From Pseudomonadota bacterium (GTDB lineage Bacteria; Myxococcota; Polyangia; Polyangiales; Polyangiaceae), in NCBI GenBank assembly GCA_023419055.1, contig JAEZYO010000951.1:1-6927 (forward strand): DNA of 6,927 bases. The letters are read 5' to 3'. Made by a program: the position numbers and the translations under genes. Positions 6,219-6,927 of the stretch are shown in pieces (the first letter of the stretch is position 1; every line of letters starts with the position of its first letter). The notes beneath the pieces are model-generated. The model did no database searches. It was not told the origin of the DNA and worked only from the letters and a program-made list of their open reading frames with translations.

Positions 6219-6547
6219 CATGCCCGAAACGCCTCGATGACCGCTTCGGCGGTCATTTTGGAGCCCGAAACGAACGGCGGGCCGGATCTTCGCGCGCTGA
6301 CGACTTCAAGAACGCGCCCAAGACCGCTTCGGGAGGCGTTTTGCGTCTCCAAAACGACGCGCGGACCGCTCTGACAGCGATTTTGCAGATCGATAATGAC
6401 CGAAGGAGCGCTCGTTCGAGCGTTTCGAATCCTTGAAATGGGTCGCAGAGCGATCTCTGGGGCGTTCAGCAACGACGCTCGAGCTCGCTCGACCGGCTCG
6501 GGCCATTTCCGATCTGCGCCGCATTCGAAGGATTGATTCGTGCGTGC
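6213..6547. repeat. Degenerate tandem array of about eight 42-bp units
   Basis: Units begin at about 6213, 6255, 6297, 6338, 6380, 6422, 6464 and 6505, a spacing of 41-43 bp throughout. Most open with a T-run (ATTTTT, ATTTTGG, GTTTTGC, ATTTTGC, GTTTCG, ATTTCC). Several share a second block near the unit end: GACCGCT at 6239, 6322 and 6364, and GAGCGCT or GAGCGAT at 6406 and 6448. GCCCGAAACG recurs at 6222 and 6263, and CGAAGGA at 6401 and 6526. Because 42 is divisible by three, long open frames with a 14-residue period appear on both strands, but none has a good start and third-position G/C bias is absent, so I regard the array as non-coding. The region is less GC-rich than its surroundings. 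It lies between two divergent genes and ends about 90 bp before the start at 6636. I do not recognise the family. Confidence 0.75.
6237..6259 (+). terminator. Candidate intrinsic terminator inside the first repeat unit
   Basis: An 8-bp perfect stem (ATGACCGC 6237-6244 with GCGGTCAT 6249-6256) closes on a TTCG tetraloop and runs into TTTT. The C(TTCG)G loop is very stable in RNA. The T-run is short. On the plus strand it would stop transcripts entering the region from the left before the gene at 6636. Confidence 0.4.
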
Positions 6548-6622
6548 CTATCACCGAGGATGCGGTCGGGCAGCAGCTCTCGAGGGGATGTTGGATCTTG
6601 GGGGCGGAGCTGACCACCAATC

Positions 6623-6630
6623 AGGAGGAG
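6623..6630 (+). promoter_or_regulatory. Ribosome binding site of the gene at 6636
   Basis: AGGAGGAG lies 5 nt before the ATG, with GAAGC between. It is a near-perfect Shine-Dalgarno sequence and is the main evidence for this start. Confidence 0.75.
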
Positions 6631-6635
6631 GAAGC

Positions 6636-6927
6636 ATGTCCATTCCGAGTGACAAGTCATCGAGTGAACGACTGCTGCGCTACGCGCGCTACCACGTGGC
6701 CGCGCTGAAGGGCGACCCGCTCGCCGCACAGCTGGCGGAGCCGGCTCAGGTGGAGGTCACCGCGCTCACCCAGCGCCACCGCACGCGTCTCGAAGCAGAA
6801 GATCAATCCGCAGAGGCCGACGCGCGCCTCGACCGCGCCGAGTTCGAGCTCGACGAAGCCGTCCGGCGCGTGGAGCTCGAGGTGCTCGCGAGCGTCGGCA
6901 AGAACCGCGACGCGGACGAGTATCTGT
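6636..6927 (+). CDS. Helical protein of unknown function, N-terminal part (cut by window edge)
   Basis: Ninety-seven residues are visible before the window ends. The start is MSIPSDKSSSERLLRYARYH, behind a strong Shine-Dalgarno sequence. There is no signal peptide, membrane segment or cysteine. From about residue 37 to 90 the sequence is rich in Ala, Glu, Arg, Asp and Leu without Pro or Gly until near the end, with heptad-like spacing of Leu and Val (for example RLDRAEFELDEAVRRVELEV at 64-83). This suggests a long amphipathic helix or coiled coil. Codon use has the strong third-position G/C of a real gene, unlike the repeat array before it. I do not recognise the family and give no function. 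Confidence 0.75.
   Translation, partial: MSIPSDKSSSERLLRYARYHVAALKGDPLAAQLAEPAQVEVTALTQRHRTRLEAEDQSAEADARLDRAEFELDEAVRRVELEVLASVGKNRDADEYL

Noticed and set aside
6218..6472. Coding repeat protein with a 14-residue period
   Set aside because: The period gives open frames on both strands at once. The minus frame would need a TTG start without a ribosome binding site, the plus frame is broken by a TGA at 6434-6436, and third codon positions are not G/C-biased like the real genes.
6213..6547. CRISPR array
   Set aside because: There are no identical repeats separated by unique spacers, the whole 42-bp unit drifts, and no cas gene is near.
6533..6561. Promoter with TTGATT as -35 box before the gene at 6636
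   Set aside because: The hexamer 17 bp downstream is GAGGAT, too far from a -10 consensus, and a GC-rich genome of this type has poorly predictable promoters.

Overview
The window is GC-rich, with strong G/C preference at third codon positions, tandem lipoprotein genes, an OB-fold lipoprotein family and an AraC/cytochrome c pair. This suits a large-genome deltaproteobacterium of the myxobacterial type (for example a Sandaracinus- or Polyangium-like organism). That assignment is inferred from composition and gene style only, as no rRNA or other marker is present.

Positions 1-3986 read on the minus strand. In order of transcription they hold an AraC-family regulator (3986 to 2931), a decayed OB-fold lipoprotein gene (2881 to 2428), a lipoprotein of unknown function (2363 to 1668), an intact OB-fold lipoprotein that is the sister of the decayed copy (1596 to 1135), a type I methionine aminopeptidase (1049 to 309), and the start of a flavin-binding pyridoxamine-phosphate-oxidase-like protein that runs off the left edge (253 to 1). 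Gaps are 48-85 bp, so parts of this series could be co-transcribed.

A membrane-anchored tri-heme cytochrome c (4048-5277, plus strand) is divergent from the AraC regulator across a 61-bp gap. The two are probably a regulator and target pair, and the cytochrome probably passes electrons from a periplasmic dehydrogenase that is not in the window. A doubtful 59-codon frame overlaps its stop codon. The stretch 5454-5621 has no convincing gene. A four-helix DUF1648 membrane protein follows on the minus strand (6140 to 5622).

The 495-bp gap 6141-6635 is the most unusual part. It holds three T-tracts about one helical turn apart, then about eight degenerate tandem units of 42 bp (about 6213-6547). 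Several units combine a small hairpin with a following T-run, and one of these looks like an intrinsic terminator. A helical, charged protein of unknown function starts at 6636 behind a strong ribosome binding site and runs off the right edge.

The main candidates for new biology are the 42-bp array and the lipoprotein duplication with one dead copy. No CRISPR array, rRNA, tRNA, insertion sequence or known defence system was seen.
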